A stretch of 64,000 nucleotides of DNA from Rhizobium vallis (GTDB lineage: Bacteria > Pseudomonadota > Alphaproteobacteria > Rhizobiales > Rhizobiaceae): NCBI RefSeq assembly GCF_003985155.1, contig NZ_ML133700.1, positions 1 through 64,000 on the forward strand, in the 5' to 3' direction. Within the stretch, counting starts at the first letter, position 1. Every line of letters begins with the position of its first letter. The notes below the pieces were generated by a model. That model was given only the letters and a program-made list of their open reading frames with translations, had not been told where the DNA came from and did not search any database. Below are positions 16,295 to 24,780 of the stretch, piece after piece. Both the position numbers and the translations under genes were made by a program.

Positions 16295-17170
16295 ATGGCT
16301 ATTCCCATGCATGAGCCGATTGAGAGTGACCTGCTGAGGACCTTTCTTGTCGTCGCCGAGACCTTGAACTTCTCGGCTGCTGCCCAGCGCATCGGGCGGA
16401 CCCAATCGGCCGTGAGCACCCAAATCAAGCGGCTCGAACAGACGATCGGCGAAAACCTGTTCGAGCGCGGCGCCCGCGGCGTACTGCTCACACGCCAGGG
16501 CATACAGCTCGTCCCGTATGCCCGACGAATAATCGACCTTCTGAGCGAGGCCGCCGCGACGATCCGCAGCAAGCCGTTGGATGGGCCAGTGCGCATCGGA
16601 ATTCCCGAGGAATACAGCCAGACGGTGCTGCCGGCGGCTCTTGCGGCTTTCGCCGTACGCCATCCGGCCGTCGAGGTCACCGTGTCTTGCGACTATACCG
16701 TCCGTAACCTCGCCGCCCTCGAGCGGGACGAACTCGATCTGGCCGTGGTTTTCGACTGGAGCGATCAGACGAAAGGCGAGGTCCTCTGTATCGACCCGAC
16801 CGTCTGGGTCACATCGATGGTGCACCGGCTGCACGACATCGATCCGCTGCCGATTGCGACCTATCGCAACTCCACCTGGTCGCGCGATTATGCGCTCTGG
16901 TCGCTGGAGCAGATCGGGCGCAATTACCGGATCGCCTTCATCGCCGATACCGGCTCGGGGCTGAAGAATGCCGTGACCGCGGGCCTTGCCGTCACCACGT
17001 TATGTCGCAGCAATATTCCGCCCGGCTGCCGCGAGTTGACTGCCGAAGACGGCTTCCCACCGGTCGATTCCTCGAAAGTCGTGCTCCGGCGCAATCCCTA
17101 CCGATCCAGTGAGGCAGTTCGCGAGCTCGCGGATATGTTACGAGACGCTTTCCAGCCTACGGCGGCGTGA
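16295..17170 (+). CDS. LysR family transcriptional regulator
   Basis: The 291-residue protein has the N-terminal LysR helix-turn-helix at about residues 12-70 (LRTFLVVAETLNFSAAAQRI, then RTQSAVSTQIKRLEQ). A two-lobed periplasmic-binding-type effector domain follows from about residue 92. It is divergent from the EamA exporter, the common arrangement for LysR control of an export gene. Its end overlaps the convergent AraC-type regulator by 14 bases. No strong ribosome binding site precedes the ATG at 16295; an ATG at 16307 is an alternative. Confidence 0.92.
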   Translation: MAIPMHEPIESDLLRTFLVVAETLNFSAAAQRIGRTQSAVSTQIKRLEQTIGENLFERGARGVLLTRQGIQLVPYARRIIDLLSEAAATIRSKPLDGPVRIGIPEEYSQTVLPAALAAFAVRHPAVEVTVSCDYTVRNLAALERDELDLAVVFDWSDQTKGEVLCIDPTVWVTSMVHRLHDIDPLPIATYRNSTWSRDYALWSLEQIGRNYRIAFIADTGSGLKNAVTAGLAVTTLCRSNIPPGCRELTAEDGFPPVDSSKVVLRRNPYRSSEAVRELADMLRDAFQPTAA

Positions 17171-18137
17171 TGCGGCGGCGCAAGCGGCGCCGGGTCTCCG
17201 ACGGGCTCTCGGAGAAACTCGCACGGTAGCTTCTCGCAAAGGCGGAGGCCGAATTGAAACCGGTCGCAGCCGCGATGTCGGCGAAGGAGGCGGTCGTCTC
17301 GATCACCTTGCGGCGGGCCGCGTTCAGGCGCAGCGCGAGATAATGCACATGCGGCGGCGCGCCGATACTCTGCTGGAAAAGATCCTGCAGATGCCTTGCG
17401 CTGATGCCGACCCTACGGGCGAGCCGCGCCAGGATCAGAGGTTGCTCGATGTGCTCCTCCATCAGCCGCACCGCCTGCGTCACGCGGGGGTCGTGCATGC
17501 CGAGCCCTGCGGACGCGGCGGAAAGTTGTTCATCCGCATGGAAGGACGGCTGCTCGTAACGAAACAGCCGGCTGACCTCCAGCGCCAGCGAATAGCCTTG
17601 CCGCTGCCTGATTATCTCTAGCATCAGGTCGACGGTCGGTAGCGAACCTGACGTCGTCAGCCGTTTGGCGCTGATGACGAAACGATCCTTGACGGCGCCC
17701 ACCTCGGGATAAGCCAGCGCAAAATCCTCGTAGTCCTCCCAGTGCACGGTCGCCGGCTGCCCGTCGAGCAGACTTGCCTCGGCAAGCAGCCATGTGCCGG
17801 ACTCGATGCCGGCAATCATGGTGCGGTGGCGGGCGGCCTGGGAGAGCTGCATCTTCAACGCCGGTGTCGCACTTCGGTGCCAATTGTAGCTCGCCAGCAC
17901 GAAAAGCGGCGTATCCTCGGTCGTCGCCCGGAAGATCCCTTCCGCCGGCACGGCGATATTGCTGGTGGTTGGGACCGGCGCCCCGTCAGGCGTCAGCAGG
18001 CGCCAGCGATAAAGCTCGCTGCCGGAGATGCGGTTGGCGCCGCGCAGCGGTTCGATGACCGATGCGATCAGGATCAGGTTCGTGTCCGGCAGGACGAGAA
18101 GATCGATATCGAGCCGTTCCGTTGATCGCTGCAGCAA
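17157..18137 (-). CDS. GlxA/CdhR-like AraC family regulator of carnitine catabolism
   Basis: The protein has an N-terminal DJ-1/PfpI-like domain (VIEPLRGANRISG, IAGIESGTWLLAEA) and a C-terminal AraC helix-turn-helix pair at about residues 220-320 (LARRVGISARHLQDLFQQ, FNSASAFARSYRASF). This is the architecture of CdhR and GbdR, activators of carnitine and glycine betaine catabolism in Pseudomonas. It is divergent from the carnitine genes. The start is taken as the TTG at 18137, which follows GGAGG and leaves about 105 bases for promoters. A TTG at 18224 would leave only 18 bases. The regulatory target is inferred from position and family. Confidence 0.85.
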   Translation of the reverse strand: MLQRSTERLDIDLLVLPDTNLILIASVIEPLRGANRISGSELYRWRLLTPDGAPVPTTSNIAVPAEGIFRATTEDTPLFVLASYNWHRSATPALKMQLSQAARHRTMIAGIESGTWLLAEASLLDGQPATVHWEDYEDFALAYPEVGAVKDRFVISAKRLTTSGSLPTVDLMLEIIRQRQGYSLALEVSRLFRYEQPSFHADEQLSAASAGLGMHDPRVTQAVRLMEEHIEQPLILARLARRVGISARHLQDLFQQSIGAPPHVHYLALRLNAARRKVIETTASFADIAAATGFNSASAFARSYRASFSESPSETRRRLRRRITPP

Positions 18138-18242
18138 GACCGCCTCCAGAAAATTCCGATAATGTATCAACTGCTTCTGAAATTGCAAAGCATCGCTGCC
18201 CAACCTGTCGCGTAATGCTGACAAGACGGGGAGAACAAAAAC

Positions 18243-19145
18243 ATGCCTCTTGCGATGAACCGCGATGTCTTCATCACCTGTGCCGTGACCGGCGCCGGCG
18301 ATACGGTCTCAAAATCCAGCCACGTGCCGATCACTCCCAAGCAGATCGCCCAATCCGCGATCGATGCGGCAAAGGCCGGTGCGGCGGTCGTTCACTGCCA
18401 TGTCCGCGATCCGGAAACGGGTGCTGCCAGCCGCCGCAACGATCTCTACAAGGAAGTCACCGACCGTATCCGCTCAGCGGATGTCGATGTCGTCCTCAAC
18501 CTCACTGCCGGCATGGGTGGCGACCTGATCTTCGGGAATGTCGAAAGTCCCCTGCCCCTTAACCCGAAGGGCACGGATATGGCGGGTGCCACCGAGCGCG
18601 TCAGCCATGTCGCCGAATGCCTGCCGGAGATCTGCACGCTCGACTGCGGCACGATGAACTTCAACCTCGGCGACTATGTCATGACCAACACGCCGGCCAT
18701 GCTGCGGGCGATGGCGAAGAAGATGACCGATCTCGGCGTGCGGCCGGAGATCGAGGCCTTCGACACCGGCCATCTCTGGTTCGCCAAGCAGCTTGCCGAA
18801 GAAGGCCTGATCGAAGACCCGGTGCTGATCCAGCTCTGCATGGGCATTCCGTGGGGCGCGCCCGACGATCTCAATACCTTCATGGCGATGGTCAACAACG
18901 TGCCTCAGAGCTGGACCTTCTCGGCCTTCTCGATCGGTCGCAACGCGATGGCCTATCCGGCCGCAGCGGTTCTCGCCGGCGGCAACGTCCGCGTCGGCCT
19001 GGAAGACAATCTCTTCGTCGGCAAGGGCCAGCTCGCCACCAATGCGCAGCTCGTCGAAAAGGTCGTGCAAGTGGTCGAAGGCATGGGCGCCCGGATCATC
19101 GGTCCCGAGGACGTTCGCAAGAAACTCAAACTGACGAAGCGCTGA
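18243..19145 (+). CDS. BKACE family beta-keto acid cleavage enzyme, probably dehydrocarnitine cleavage
   Basis: The 300-residue protein belongs to the DUF849/BKACE family, which condenses a beta-keto acid with acetyl-CoA to give acetoacetate and a new acyl-CoA. The metal-binding HxH is seen in VVHCHVRDPETG. CLPEICTLDCGTMNF and IEAFDTGHLWFAKQL are typical active-site blocks. Next to a carnitine dehydrogenase the substrate is most likely 3-dehydrocarnitine, giving betainyl-CoA and acetoacetate. The ATG at 18243 follows GGGGAG; ATG 18255 is also possible. It is first in a tight operon running to at least 24662. Confidence 0.9.
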   Translation: MPLAMNRDVFITCAVTGAGDTVSKSSHVPITPKQIAQSAIDAAKAGAAVVHCHVRDPETGAASRRNDLYKEVTDRIRSADVDVVLNLTAGMGGDLIFGNVESPLPLNPKGTDMAGATERVSHVAECLPEICTLDCGTMNFNLGDYVMTNTPAMLRAMAKKMTDLGVRPEIEAFDTGHLWFAKQLAEEGLIEDPVLIQLCMGIPWGAPDDLNTFMAMVNNVPQSWTFSAFSIGRNAMAYPAAAVLAGGNVRVGLEDNLFVGKGQLATNAQLVEKVVQVVEGMGARIIGPEDVRKKLKLTKR

Positions 19146-19152
19146 GGGCGGC

Positions 19153-20643
19153 ATGAGAGGGATCAACAAGGCAGCCTGTATCGGCGGCGGCGTCATCGGC
19201 GGCGGATGGATCGCCCGGTTTTTGCTGGCCGGCATCGACGTCGATGTGTTCGATCCGCACCCGGAAGCGGGCCGGATCGTCGGCGAAGTGATCGCCAATG
19301 CCGAAAAAGCCTATGCCATGCTGACTGGCGCGCCGTTGCCGCCGCGCGGGAGGCTCACCTTCTGCAAGACGCTGGAAGAGGCCGTCGTCGGTGCGGACTG
19401 GATCCAGGAAAGCGTGCCGGAAAGACTTGATCTCAAGCGCGGCGTGCTGACCCAGATCGATGCCGTGGCGCGACCCGACGCGCTGATCGGCTCCTCCACA
19501 TCCGGGCTGCTGCCGACCGATCTGCAGCGGGACATGAAGTATCCCGAACGCCTCTTCGTCGCCCATCCCTATAATCCCGTCTATCTCTTGCCGCTCGTCG
19601 AAATCGTCGGCGGCGAGAAGACTTCGGCGGCCACCATCCAGGCGGCGATGGAAAGACTTCCGCCGATCGGCATGAAGGGCGTCCACATCGCCAAGGAGAT
19701 CGAGGCCTTTGTCGGCGACCGGCTGCTCGAGGCGCTCTGGCGCGAGGCCCTGTGGCTCATCCACGACGATATTTGCACCGTCGAGACGCTCGACGACGTC
19801 ATCCGCTATTCCTTCGGCCTGCGCTGGGCGCAGATGGGCCTGTTTCAGACCTATCGTATTGCCGGCGGCGAGGCGGGCATGCGCCACTTCCTCGCCCAGT
19901 TCGGGCCCTGCCTCGCCTGGCCCTGGACCAAGCTCACCGATGTCGTCGACCTCGACGACGCTCTGATCGAAAAGATCGGCCGACAATCCGACGAGCAGGC
20001 GGCCGGTCTTTCGATCCGCGAGCTCGAACGCATCCGCGACGAAAATCTCGTCGGCATCCTGCAAGCCCTCAAGGGCGGCGATAGCGGCAAGGGCTGGGGC
20101 GCCGGCAAGCTTCTGAAGGATTTCGAGCAATCGCTCTGGGCGAAAGGCGGCAGCAAGGCCGCGCCAGCCGATCCGTCGCAGCCGTTGCGGCTCGTCGAGG
20201 CCAAGGTAAGCCCGGCCTGGGTCGACTATAACGGCCATATGACCGAACACCGCTATCTCCAGGTCTTCGGCGATACATCCGATGCGCTGTTGCGCCTTGT
20301 CGGCGTCGACCTCGCCTATGTCGAGGCGGGGCGGAGCTACTACACCGTGGAAAGCCATATCCGTCATCTCGGCGAGGCGAAGCTCGGGCAGGCGATCCAT
20401 TCGACCTGCCAGGTTCTGGCCGCCGACGACAAACGGCTGCATGTCTTCCACACTTTGTTCGATACGGCGACGGGCGAGGCTCTCGCCACTGCCGAGCACC
20501 TGCTGCTGCATGTCGACAGCAAGGTGGGCAAGGCGACACCGGCGCCGGCCGCAGTGCTCGATAAGGTCAAGGCGATCGTCGCGGCTCATTCGGAATTGGC
20601 GTTGCCTGAAGGCGCCGGCCGTCACGTCGGCCAGAGGCGATAG
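19153..20643 (+). CDS. lcdH: L-carnitine 3-dehydrogenase fused to betainyl-CoA thioesterase
   Basis: The 496-residue protein has an N-terminal 3-hydroxyacyl-CoA dehydrogenase-like NAD domain (CIGGGVIGGGWIARFL) and the matching helical C-domain to about residue 320. A hotdog thioesterase follows at about 345-480, marked by WVDYNGHMTEHRYLQ. Carnitine dehydrogenase oxidises L-carnitine to 3-dehydrocarnitine. Rhizobial forms carry the extra thioesterase that releases glycine betaine from betainyl-CoA, the product of the BKACE step. Thus this gene supplies the steps before and after its upstream neighbour. It lies 7 bases after that gene. Confidence 0.92.
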   Translation: MRGINKAACIGGGVIGGGWIARFLLAGIDVDVFDPHPEAGRIVGEVIANAEKAYAMLTGAPLPPRGRLTFCKTLEEAVVGADWIQESVPERLDLKRGVLTQIDAVARPDALIGSSTSGLLPTDLQRDMKYPERLFVAHPYNPVYLLPLVEIVGGEKTSAATIQAAMERLPPIGMKGVHIAKEIEAFVGDRLLEALWREALWLIHDDICTVETLDDVIRYSFGLRWAQMGLFQTYRIAGGEAGMRHFLAQFGPCLAWPWTKLTDVVDLDDALIEKIGRQSDEQAAGLSIRELERIRDENLVGILQALKGGDSGKGWGAGKLLKDFEQSLWAKGGSKAAPADPSQPLRLVEAKVSPAWVDYNGHMTEHRYLQVFGDTSDALLRLVGVDLAYVEAGRSYYTVESHIRHLGEAKLGQAIHSTCQVLAADDKRLHVFHTLFDTATGEALATAEHLLLHVDSKVGKATPAPAAVLDKVKAIVAAHSELALPEGAGRHVGQRR

Positions 20644-20653
20644 GAGGAGCGCC

Positions 20654-21814
20654 ATGGATTTCGGTCTCAGCGAAGAACAGGAAATGATCGTCGACACGGT
20701 TCGCGCCTTCGTCGAAACCGAAATCTATCCGCATGAGACCGAGGTCGAGCGCGCCGGTATCGTCCCGCCGGAGCTTGGGCGCGAAATCCAGCGCAAATGC
20801 ATCGATCTCGGCTTTTACGCCTGCAATTTCCCCGAAGAGGTGGGCGGTGCCGGTCTCGACCATGTGACCTTCACGCTGGTCGAGCGGGAACTCGGGCGTG
20901 GCTCGCTGGGGCTGACGGTCTTCTTCGGGCGGCCCTCCGGTATCCTGATGGCCTGCGAAGGCGAGCAGCGTGAGCGCTACCTCCTGCCCGCGGTGCGCGG
21001 CGAGAAGATCGATGCGCTTGCGATCACCGAGCCGGATGCCGGTTCCGACATGCGCGGCATGAAATGCGCCGCCCGCCGTGATGGGGGCGACTTCATCCTG
21101 AACGGCACGAAACATTTCATCTCCCATGCCGATGTCGCCGATTTCGTCATCGTCTTTGCCGCTACCGGCGAGGAAGAGACGCCGAAAGGCATCAAGAAGA
21201 AGATCACTGCCTTCCTGGTGGATCGCGGCACGCCCGGCTTCGACATCCTCAAGGGCTATGATTCCGTCTCGCATCGCGGCTACCATAACTGCACGCTCAG
21301 CTTCACCGATTGCCGAATTCCCGCGAGCCAGATGCTGGGCGAGTTGCATCGCGGCTTCGATATCGCCAATCAATGGCTCTACGGCACGCGGCTGACGGTT
21401 GCCGCGACCTGCGTCGGCCGGGCGCGGCGCGTCTTTGAGATGGCGCTTCCCTATGCCGCCGAGCGCAAACAGTTCGGCAAGCCGATCGGCGCCAATCAGG
21501 GCGTGTCGTTCAAGCTTGCCGACATGATCACCGAGATTGACGCCGCCGACTGGCTGACCCTTGCCGCCGCCTGGCAGGTCGATGCCGGCCGTCCCGCAGA
21601 CCGGCAGATCGCTTCCGCCAAGCTCTATGCCTCGGAAATGCTCGCCCGCGTGACGGATGAGGCGATCCAGATCTTCGGCGGCATGGGCCTGATGGATGAC
21701 CTGCCGCTTGCCCGCTTCTGGCGCGATGCGCGTGTCGAGCGCATCTGGGACGGCACGTCGGAAATCCAGCGGCATATCATCAGCCGCGACCTGCTTCGGC
21801 CCCTGGGAGCGTGA
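20654..21814 (+). CDS. Acyl-CoA dehydrogenase, candidate gamma-butyrobetainyl-CoA dehydrogenase
   Basis: The 386-residue flavoprotein shows the full acyl-CoA dehydrogenase series: MDFGLSEEQEMIVDTVRAF at the N-terminus, ALAITEPDAGSDM, GTKHFISHADVADF, then QIFGGMGLMDD and WDGTSEIQRHIISRDL. The start at 20654 follows GGAGGAG. At the position where MCAD has its catalytic glutamate (YEGTSQ) this protein has Asp366. In this operon it most likely oxidises gamma-butyrobetainyl-CoA to crotonobetainyl-CoA, the CaiA-type reaction in the catabolic direction. Electron transfer flavoprotein genes are not nearby. Confidence 0.88.
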   Translation: MDFGLSEEQEMIVDTVRAFVETEIYPHETEVERAGIVPPELGREIQRKCIDLGFYACNFPEEVGGAGLDHVTFTLVERELGRGSLGLTVFFGRPSGILMACEGEQRERYLLPAVRGEKIDALAITEPDAGSDMRGMKCAARRDGGDFILNGTKHFISHADVADFVIVFAATGEEETPKGIKKKITAFLVDRGTPGFDILKGYDSVSHRGYHNCTLSFTDCRIPASQMLGELHRGFDIANQWLYGTRLTVAATCVGRARRVFEMALPYAAERKQFGKPIGANQGVSFKLADMITEIDAADWLTLAAAWQVDAGRPADRQIASAKLYASEMLARVTDEAIQIFGGMGLMDDLPLARFWRDARVERIWDGTSEIQRHIISRDLLRPLGA

Positions 21815-21818
21815 GCCG

Positions 21819-23873
21819 ATGACCTCAAGGCCCCTCGACCGCCTGCTCAGACCGCAAACGATCGCCGTCTTCGGCGGCCGCGAAGCGCGCAGGGTGGTCG
21901 AGCAATGCGACCGCATGGGCTTTTCAGGCGAGATCTGGCCTGTTCATCCGAAGCTCGACGAAGTGCTCGGGCGACGCTGCTATCGCTCCCTCTCGGATCT
22001 GCCCGCAGCGCCCGACGCCGCCTTTATCGGCGTCAACCGGACGCTCACCATCGACATCGTGCGCGGCCTTTCGCGAGCCGGCGCCGGCGGGGCGGTCTGT
22101 TATGCGTCAGGCTTCAGCGAGGCGATAGCGGAACTTGCCGATGGCGCCGACCTGCAGCAAGCTCTTCTGGAGGCGGCCGGCGACATGCCGATCCTCGGGC
22201 CCAACTGCTACGGGCTGATCAATGGTCTCGACGGTGCGCTGTTATGGCCCGATCAGCACGGCATGCAGCGGATCGAACGCGGTGTCGCAATCCTCACGCA
22301 GTCCTCCAATATCGCCCTCAATCTGACCATGCAGACCCGTGGGCTGCCGATCGCCTATATGGTCACAGCAGGCAACCAGGCGCAGACATCGCTTGCCGAT
22401 GTCGCCTGTGCGCTGATGGAGGACCCCCGTGTGACGGCGGTCGGCCTTCATGTCGAAGGGTTCGGCGATCTTGCCGCCCTCGAACGCCTTGCCGCGAAGG
22501 CTCGCCAGGCGAAGAAGCCGGTCGTCGTGCTGAAGGTCGGCAAGTCCGAGCAGGCGAAACATGCGGCCGTGTCGCACACCGCTTCGCTTGCCGGCAGCGA
22601 TGCCGTTGCGGATGCCGTGCTTGCCCGCCTCGGCCTCGGCCGTGTCCAGACCCTGCCGGCGCTTCTGGAAACCTTGAAGCTCCTGCATATTGCCGGTCCG
22701 CTCGCAAACCATTCGATCTCGTCCATGAGCTGCTCCGGCGGCGAGGCTTCGCTGATGGCGGATGCCGCCGTCGGCCGCAAGGTGGAATTCCCGGCACTGC
22801 AGCCGCAGCAATTGCCGCGTCTTCGGCGGGTGCTGGGCGAGATGGTGGCGCTTGCCAATCCGCTCGACTACCACACCTTCGTCTGGGGCGATCTCGCCGG
22901 TCAAACCGAAGCGTTCTGCGCCATGTTCGGAGGCGGCTGCGCTCTCAATCTCGTCGTTCTCGATTTCCCCCGCAGCGACCGATGTGAGGCATCCGAGTGG
23001 ATGACGACTGTGGACGCAGTCATTGCCGCAGCCTCCGCGACCGGTGCGCTGGCCGGCGTACTCGCGACCCTCCCCGAAAACATGCCGGAGCCGGTCGCCG
23101 GTCGTCTGATGGCAAAGAGCGTGGTTGCCTTCTCCGGGATCGACGAAGCCATCACCGCGGCGGAAGTCGCCGCTGGGATCGGCGAGGCCTGGGATCGTCC
23201 GCCTCCCCTGCCTCTGCTCAACGTCATCCCCGTTGATGGCGAGCTCGAGACGCTGACGGAAGCTGATGCGAAGATCGAGCTTGCTGCCTGCGGCCTCCCT
23301 GTTCCCTGGGGGCTGCAGGCTTTTTCTCCTGGTGAAGCCGCCGCGCAGGCGGAGCGGCTCGGTTTCCCTGTCGTGCTGAAAGGCCTCGGTATCGCGCACA
23401 AGACCGAGGCCGGTGCCGTCATGCTCAACTTGAAGGATAGCGGGGCGGTCTCGGATGCAGCGGCGCGTATGCCGCTGAATTCAGGTTATCTCGTCGAGAA
23501 GATGGTCGATCCGCCTGTCGCCGAGCTGATTGTCGGCGCCAGTCGCGATCCGGTCTTCGGATTGTCGCTCACATTGGGAGCGGGTGGAATCTTCGTCGAA
23601 TTGCTCGAGGATTCCATCGTCCTGCCGCTTCCGGCGACGAAAGCCGATATTCGCGCGGCGATTTTGCGCCTCAAACTGGCAAAATTGATCTATGGCTATC
23701 GTGGGCGGCCGAAAGGCGACTTCGAAGCCGTGGTCGGCGCTGTCTCAACAGCGGCAGATTATGTCGTTGCGAATGCGGCACACCTGGAGGAACTGGACAT
23801 TAATCCATTGATGGTTCTTCCCGAAGGGCGCGGTGTTGCTGCCGTCGATGCCCTGATACGGCGGAGGAGGTAG
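21819..23873 (+). CDS. ADP-forming acyl-CoA synthetase (acetate-CoA ligase family)
   Basis: The 684-residue protein is a single-chain NDP-forming acyl-CoA ligase. It has a CoA-binding Rossmann domain at about 1-130 (RPQTIAVFGGRE), a ligase domain with ILTQSSNIALN and VSHTASLAGSD, whose histidine is the likely phospho-acceptor, and a C-terminal ATP-grasp domain from about 465 (GFPVVLKGLGIAHKTEAG). It starts 4 bases after the previous stop. It probably activates gamma-butyrobetaine or carnitine with CoA, the role that CaiC or CaiB plays in enterobacteria. No AMP-forming ligase or CoA-transferase is present in the operon, which supports this. Confidence 0.88.
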   Translation: MTSRPLDRLLRPQTIAVFGGREARRVVEQCDRMGFSGEIWPVHPKLDEVLGRRCYRSLSDLPAAPDAAFIGVNRTLTIDIVRGLSRAGAGGAVCYASGFSEAIAELADGADLQQALLEAAGDMPILGPNCYGLINGLDGALLWPDQHGMQRIERGVAILTQSSNIALNLTMQTRGLPIAYMVTAGNQAQTSLADVACALMEDPRVTAVGLHVEGFGDLAALERLAAKARQAKKPVVVLKVGKSEQAKHAAVSHTASLAGSDAVADAVLARLGLGRVQTLPALLETLKLLHIAGPLANHSISSMSCSGGEASLMADAAVGRKVEFPALQPQQLPRLRRVLGEMVALANPLDYHTFVWGDLAGQTEAFCAMFGGGCALNLVVLDFPRSDRCEASEWMTTVDAVIAAASATGALAGVLATLPENMPEPVAGRLMAKSVVAFSGIDEAITAAEVAAGIGEAWDRPPPLPLLNVIPVDGELETLTEADAKIELAACGLPVPWGLQAFSPGEAAAQAERLGFPVVLKGLGIAHKTEAGAVMLNLKDSGAVSDAAARMPLNSGYLVEKMVDPPVAELIVGASRDPVFGLSLTLGAGGIFVELLEDSIVLPLPATKADIRAAILRLKLAKLIYGYRGRPKGDFEAVVGAVSTAADYVVANAAHLEELDINPLMVLPEGRGVAAVDALIRRRR

Positions 23874-23879
23874 CAGAGC

Positions 23880-24662
23880 TTGAGCGACCAGATTCGCACA
23901 CGACAGGACGGCGGAGTGCTTGAGGTCGTCATTGACCGGCCGAAGGCGAATGCCATCGACCTTGCCACCAGCCGCGCCATGGGCCTGATCTTCCGGGACT
24001 TCCGCGATGACGCTAACTTGCGCGTCGCCATCGTGACGGGCGCAGGCGAGAAGTTTTTCTGCGCCGGATGGGACCTGAAGGCGGCGGCATCGGGCGATGC
24101 GGTCGACGGAGACTATGGTGTCGGCGGCTTCGGCGGGCTGCAGGAACTGCGCGACCTCAACAAGCCGGTCATTTGTGCGGTCAACGGCATCTGTTGTGGC
24201 GGCGGACTGGAGATTGCGCTTTCAGCCGATCTGATCCTCGCCGCCGAGCATGCGACCTTTGCCCTGCCGGAAATCCGCTCGGGCACGGTCGCCGATGCGG
24301 CTTCGATCAAGCTGCCGAAGCGCATCCCCTATCACATCGCCATGGACATGCTTTTGACCGGACGATGGCTCGACGTTCACGAGGCGCATCGCTGGGGTTT
24401 CGTCAACGAAGTCATGCCGGCCGAGCGGCTGATGGAGAGGGCGTGGGAGCTTGCCCGCCTGCTGGAAAGCGGACCGCCGCTCGTCTATGCGGCGATCAAG
24501 GAAATCGTGCGCGAAGCGGAGGGTTCGACGTTTCAGACTGCCATGAACAAGATCACCAAACGGCAGTTCGAGACCGTCGACAGGCTCTATTCGAGCGAAG
24601 ACCAATTGGAAGGCGCCCGGGCTTTCGCCGAGAAGCGAAGCCCCATTTGGAAAGGACAATAA
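23880..24662 (+). CDS. caiD: Enoyl-CoA hydratase family protein, crotonobetainyl-CoA hydratase-like
   Basis: The 260-residue crotonase-fold protein begins at a TTG preceded by GGAGGAGG. Oxyanion-hole segments are FCAGWDLKAA and NGICCGGGLEIAL. PEIRSGTVADAASIKLPKRI matches the CaiD subgroup, including the glutamate that activates water. CaiD hydrates crotonobetainyl-CoA to L-carnitinyl-CoA. This links the acyl-CoA dehydrogenase to carnitine dehydrogenase, completing a route from gamma-butyrobetaine. It is 6 bases after the ligase gene. Confidence 0.88.
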   Translation: MSDQIRTRQDGGVLEVVIDRPKANAIDLATSRAMGLIFRDFRDDANLRVAIVTGAGEKFFCAGWDLKAAASGDAVDGDYGVGGFGGLQELRDLNKPVICAVNGICCGGGLEIALSADLILAAEHATFALPEIRSGTVADAASIKLPKRIPYHIAMDMLLTGRWLDVHEAHRWGFVNEVMPAERLMERAWELARLLESGPPLVYAAIKEIVREAEGSTFQTAMNKITKRQFETVDRLYSSEDQLEGARAFAEKRSPIWKGQ

Positions 24663-24688
24663 CGAGGCGGCAGCAACCGCAATGTTTT

Positions 24689-24703
24689 CCCGCATGATGC
24701 GGG
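24689..24703 (+). promoter_or_regulatory. Small intergenic hairpin
   Basis: CCCGCA and TGCGGG pair around TGA, 27 bases after caiD and 78 bases before the binding-protein gene. It may mark a partial transcription end or an mRNA stabilising element. There is no T tract. Confidence 0.3.
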
Positions 24704-24780
24704 CACCGAAGGTGGAGAGGAAACCGCCTGCGGACCAGCCCGGAAGTTCTGTCAACGCACCATAAAGAAGGAACTGGGGA

